From the NCBI RefSeq assembly GCF_000015565.1, contig NC_008786.1, positions 4,824,501 to 4,888,500 on the forward strand: 64,000 nucleotides of DNA, written 5' to 3'. Source of the stretch: Verminephrobacter eiseniae EF01-2. Its GTDB lineage: Bacteria > Pseudomonadota > Gammaproteobacteria > Burkholderiales > Burkholderiaceae_C. This document shows positions 63,901-64,000 of this stretch, piece after piece (position 1 is the first letter of the stretch; every line of letters begins with the position of its first letter). Under the pieces are notes generated by a model, which was not told where the DNA came from, did not search any database, and was given only the letters and a program-made list of their open reading frames with translations. The translations under genes and the position numbers were made by a program.

Positions 63901-64000
63901 ATCAGCACCGGGGGCGTGGTGTCTGGTGTCTCGTTGTTTACGGTGTGGCCCGTGAAGTTGGCCGCGTCGTTGCCGGCGGCGTCTTGCACGACATTGCCGC
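57960..64000 (-). CDS. Giant SwmB-repeat surface protein, N terminus outside the window
   Basis: At least 2,013 residues are visible and the frame is open at the right edge. About 15 tandem units of roughly 117 residues repeat the pattern TTPPALITSGDAAPKVNGTQ, LVLSYTEANSLDPAAL, GFTVTSASPGSTPITV, NAANKTVTLTLSR, VSVSYTKPTSGNVVQDAAGN, which is the SwmB domain type found in large bacterial adhesins. A linker with calcium-binding-like DSDKDGQPDTIEDRVPG and GDGNGDGIQDRM and a C-terminal beta-rich domain of about 200 residues (choice-of-anchor-like, ending GHGGFWF) follow. It is probably secreted and cell-surface associated. The secretion route cannot be told from this part. Confidence 0.88.
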   Translation of the reverse strand, partial: GNVVQDAAGNDAANFTGHTVNNETPDTTPPVLITTGTFVPKVNGTQLVLSYTEANSLDPAALTGSAGFTVTSASPGSTPITVNGASVNAANKTVTLTLSRPVDNLEQVSVSYTKPTSGNVVQDAAGNDAANFTDETVNNETPDTTPPALITSGDAAPKVNGTQLVLSYTEANSLDPATLTGSAGFTVTSASPGSTPITVDSASVNAANKTITLTLSRPVANGEQVSVSYAKPTSGNVVQDAAGNDAANFTGQTVNNETPDTTPPALITSGDATPKVNGTQLVLSYTEANSLDPAALTGSAGFTVTSASRGSAAISVSSASVNAANKTVTLTLSRAVENLEQVSVSYTKPATGNVVQDAAGNDAIDFTDQTVNNETPDTTPPVLITTGTSAPKVNGNQIVLSYTEANSLDPAALAGSGGFAVSSASFSITPISVNSASVDAANKTVTLTLSRAVENRESVSVGYTKPTTGNGVQDAAGNAAANFTVVTVHNNPPRPPSLIVGGPGAPKVNGRELVLSYYLEANSLDPAALTGSAGFTVTSVTGTPITVISAIVNAANKTITLTLSRAVENLEQVGVSYTKPTTGNVVQDAFGNKANDFTGRAVDNKTPDTTPPALIITGTFAPKVNARELVLSYTEANSLDPAALTGSAGFTVTSASPDSAAISVSSASVNAANKTVTLTLSRPVDNLEQVSVSYTKPTSGNVVQDAAGNDAANFTDETVNNETPDTTPPALITNGDAAPKVNGRELVLSYTEANSLDPAALTGSAGFTVTSASPDSAAISVSSASVNAANKTVTLTLSRPVDNLEQVSVSYAKPGNGNVVQDAAGNDAANFTDQSVTNATPDTTPPVLIFSFPTTPSIDGNQMVLRYTDVNILDDTALVGSGGFTVTSASFSSTPISVNSASVDAANKTVTLTLSRAAERYERLSVSYTKPTTGNGVQDAAGNAAANFTGVTVHNNSSPPRLNTTGVDAPVVNGRELILYYSFSLGDVKALDPAALTGNAGFTVTSTSPGSTPITVNSASVNAANKTITLTLSRPVENLEQVSVSYTKPTTGNVVQDAFGNKADDFTGQAVNNKTPDTTPPVLIITGNTAPKVNGTQLVLSYTEANSLDPAALTGSAGFTVTSVTGTPITVTGAIVNAANKTVTLTLSRAVENLEQVSVSYTKPATGNVVQDAAGNDAANFTDQSVNNETPDTTPPALITTGDAAPKVNGTQLVLSYTEANSLNPAALTGNAGFTVTSTSPGSTPITVDSASVNAANKTITLTLSRPVDNGEQVSVSYTKPTSGNVVQDTAGNDAASFTGQAVNSETSDTTPLALITTGTSAPKVNGPQLVLSYTGANSLDPAALTGNAGFTVTSTSPGSTPITVDSASVNAANKTITLTLSRPVDNGEQVSVSYTKPTSGNVVQDTAGNDAASFTGQAVNTETPDTTPPALITTGTSAPKVNGRELVLSYSGANSLNPAALTGDAGFTVTSTSPGSTPITVDSASVNAANKTITLTLSRPVDNGEQVSVSYTKPTSGNVVQDTAGNDAASFTGQAVNSETSDTTPLALITTGTSAPKVNARELVLSYTGANSLDPAALTGDAGFTVTSTSPGSTPITVDSASVNAANKTITLTLSRPVDNGEQVSVSYTKPTSGNVVQDAAGNDAASFTGQAVNSETPDTTPPALITTGAAAPQVNGDQLVLSFSEANHLDDTHKPAPGDFTVSVDGQPNAVRTVAVDAAAKTVTLTLATPVANGQAVAVAYAAPTSGNAAIQDVAQNHAPGFPARAVDNHTPALSVPPTPVAPTPGASAQDSDKDGQPDTIEDRVPGLPGPDGAAPVIGDGNGDGIQDRMQSAVNSTHIAFSPTGASNPADAPATFVTLVGDSQDGKVSPDSDARITRLAQKDAPVLLPQGMQMPIGLLHFDATQTIADSSQPLSLSLYVDPAVLSVNGIWVQNGSTGVWTNLASAPYGGKMVMEGDRLRLDFHLPAGAHFDADGTPDGVVTVKAEVAVAHMSLSIVGQAPDAGHGGFWF
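58683..64000 (-). repeat. Array of about 15 coding repeats of about 350 bp
   Basis: The DNA of the SwmB array repeats every 345-355 bp. Units between about 59030 and 60400 are almost identical (for example GCTCGCCGTTATCCACCGGG and GTCGACGGTGATGGGGGTGC recur), whereas units around 61000-62850 are more divergent, with small insertions. Alternating units share the same variants, which suggests duplications of two-unit blocks. Confidence 0.88.

Noticed and set aside
58683..64000. Periodic repeats considered as a CRISPR array
   Set aside because: The period is about 350 bp, the units are coding and in frame, and there are no short palindromic repeats with unique spacers or cas genes.

Overview
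The window is high-GC DNA (roughly two thirds G+C) with betaproteobacterial gene content. It carries hisCBHAF, motAB with a CheY/CheZ pair, FliD and flagellins, ureide catabolism genes, and many translationally coupled ATGA/GTGA gene junctions. The best guess is a Comamonadaceae member (Acidovorax/Verminephrobacter-like). That is inferred from gene style and memory, not from a database search.

Layout. 1-335: tRNA-Gly(GCC), a terminator and tRNA-Cys(GCA). 635-4853: histidine genes hisC-hisB-hisH-hisA-hisF, with no hisG/hisD upstream and no hisI downstream. 4854-7719: an acquired patch bracketed by two copies of the 3' end of hisF. It holds half of a MITE-like repeat, a helicase fragment, two PaaI-type thioesterases, an IS5-family insertion sequence and the tail of an acyl-AMP ligase. 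7731-13496: purine (urate) degradation, with a transporter and 5-hydroxyisourate hydrolase (-) divergent from allantoinase PuuE, a UraD-allantoate amidohydrolase fusion and an M20 hydrolase (+). 13713-15509: a flavin monooxygenase. 15803-24922: tandem DUF1640-type genes, a decayed flagellin, a complete 165-bp MITE-like repeat, fliD, two divergent flagellin genes and a GT41 (SPINDLY-type) glycosyltransferase that may modify flagellin.

25106-40226 is the most striking region. It is a complete mimABCD-type propane/acetone-phenol soluble di-iron monooxygenase system, all on the minus strand: Zn alcohol dehydrogenase, a small protein, mimA, mimB, mimC, mimD, amidohydrolase, a DUF59-like maturation factor, a dedicated GroEL, a small membrane protein, an NRAMP metal transporter and an AcoR/MimR-type sigma-54 activator. 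Good sigma-54 promoter matches lie upstream of adh (40324-40339) and of mimA (38575-38590), which fits that activator. An IS110-family element sits between mimD and the amidohydrolase gene. Its 5' non-coding end has the nested stems expected of a bridge RNA.

40849-47049: a tightly overlapping minus-strand operon for an unusual CDP-linked deoxysugar (rfbF, rfbG, 3,5-epimerase, C-methyltransferase, acetyltransferase, NAD-dependent reductase/epimerase) plus a CmcI-type hydroxylase/methyltransferase. 47310-50220: motA, motB, cheY, cheZ. 50405-57561: a BMP-family nucleoside/nucleobase ABC transporter with a lipoprotein nucleosidase and a CodA-like deaminase. This connects functionally with the urate pathway: uptake, base release, deamination, then ureide breakdown. 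57960-64000: the C-terminal 2,013 residues or so of a giant SwmB-repeat surface protein that runs off the right edge.

The sequence was read by eye; no homology search or folding program was run. Gene names rest on motifs, length and neighbourhood.
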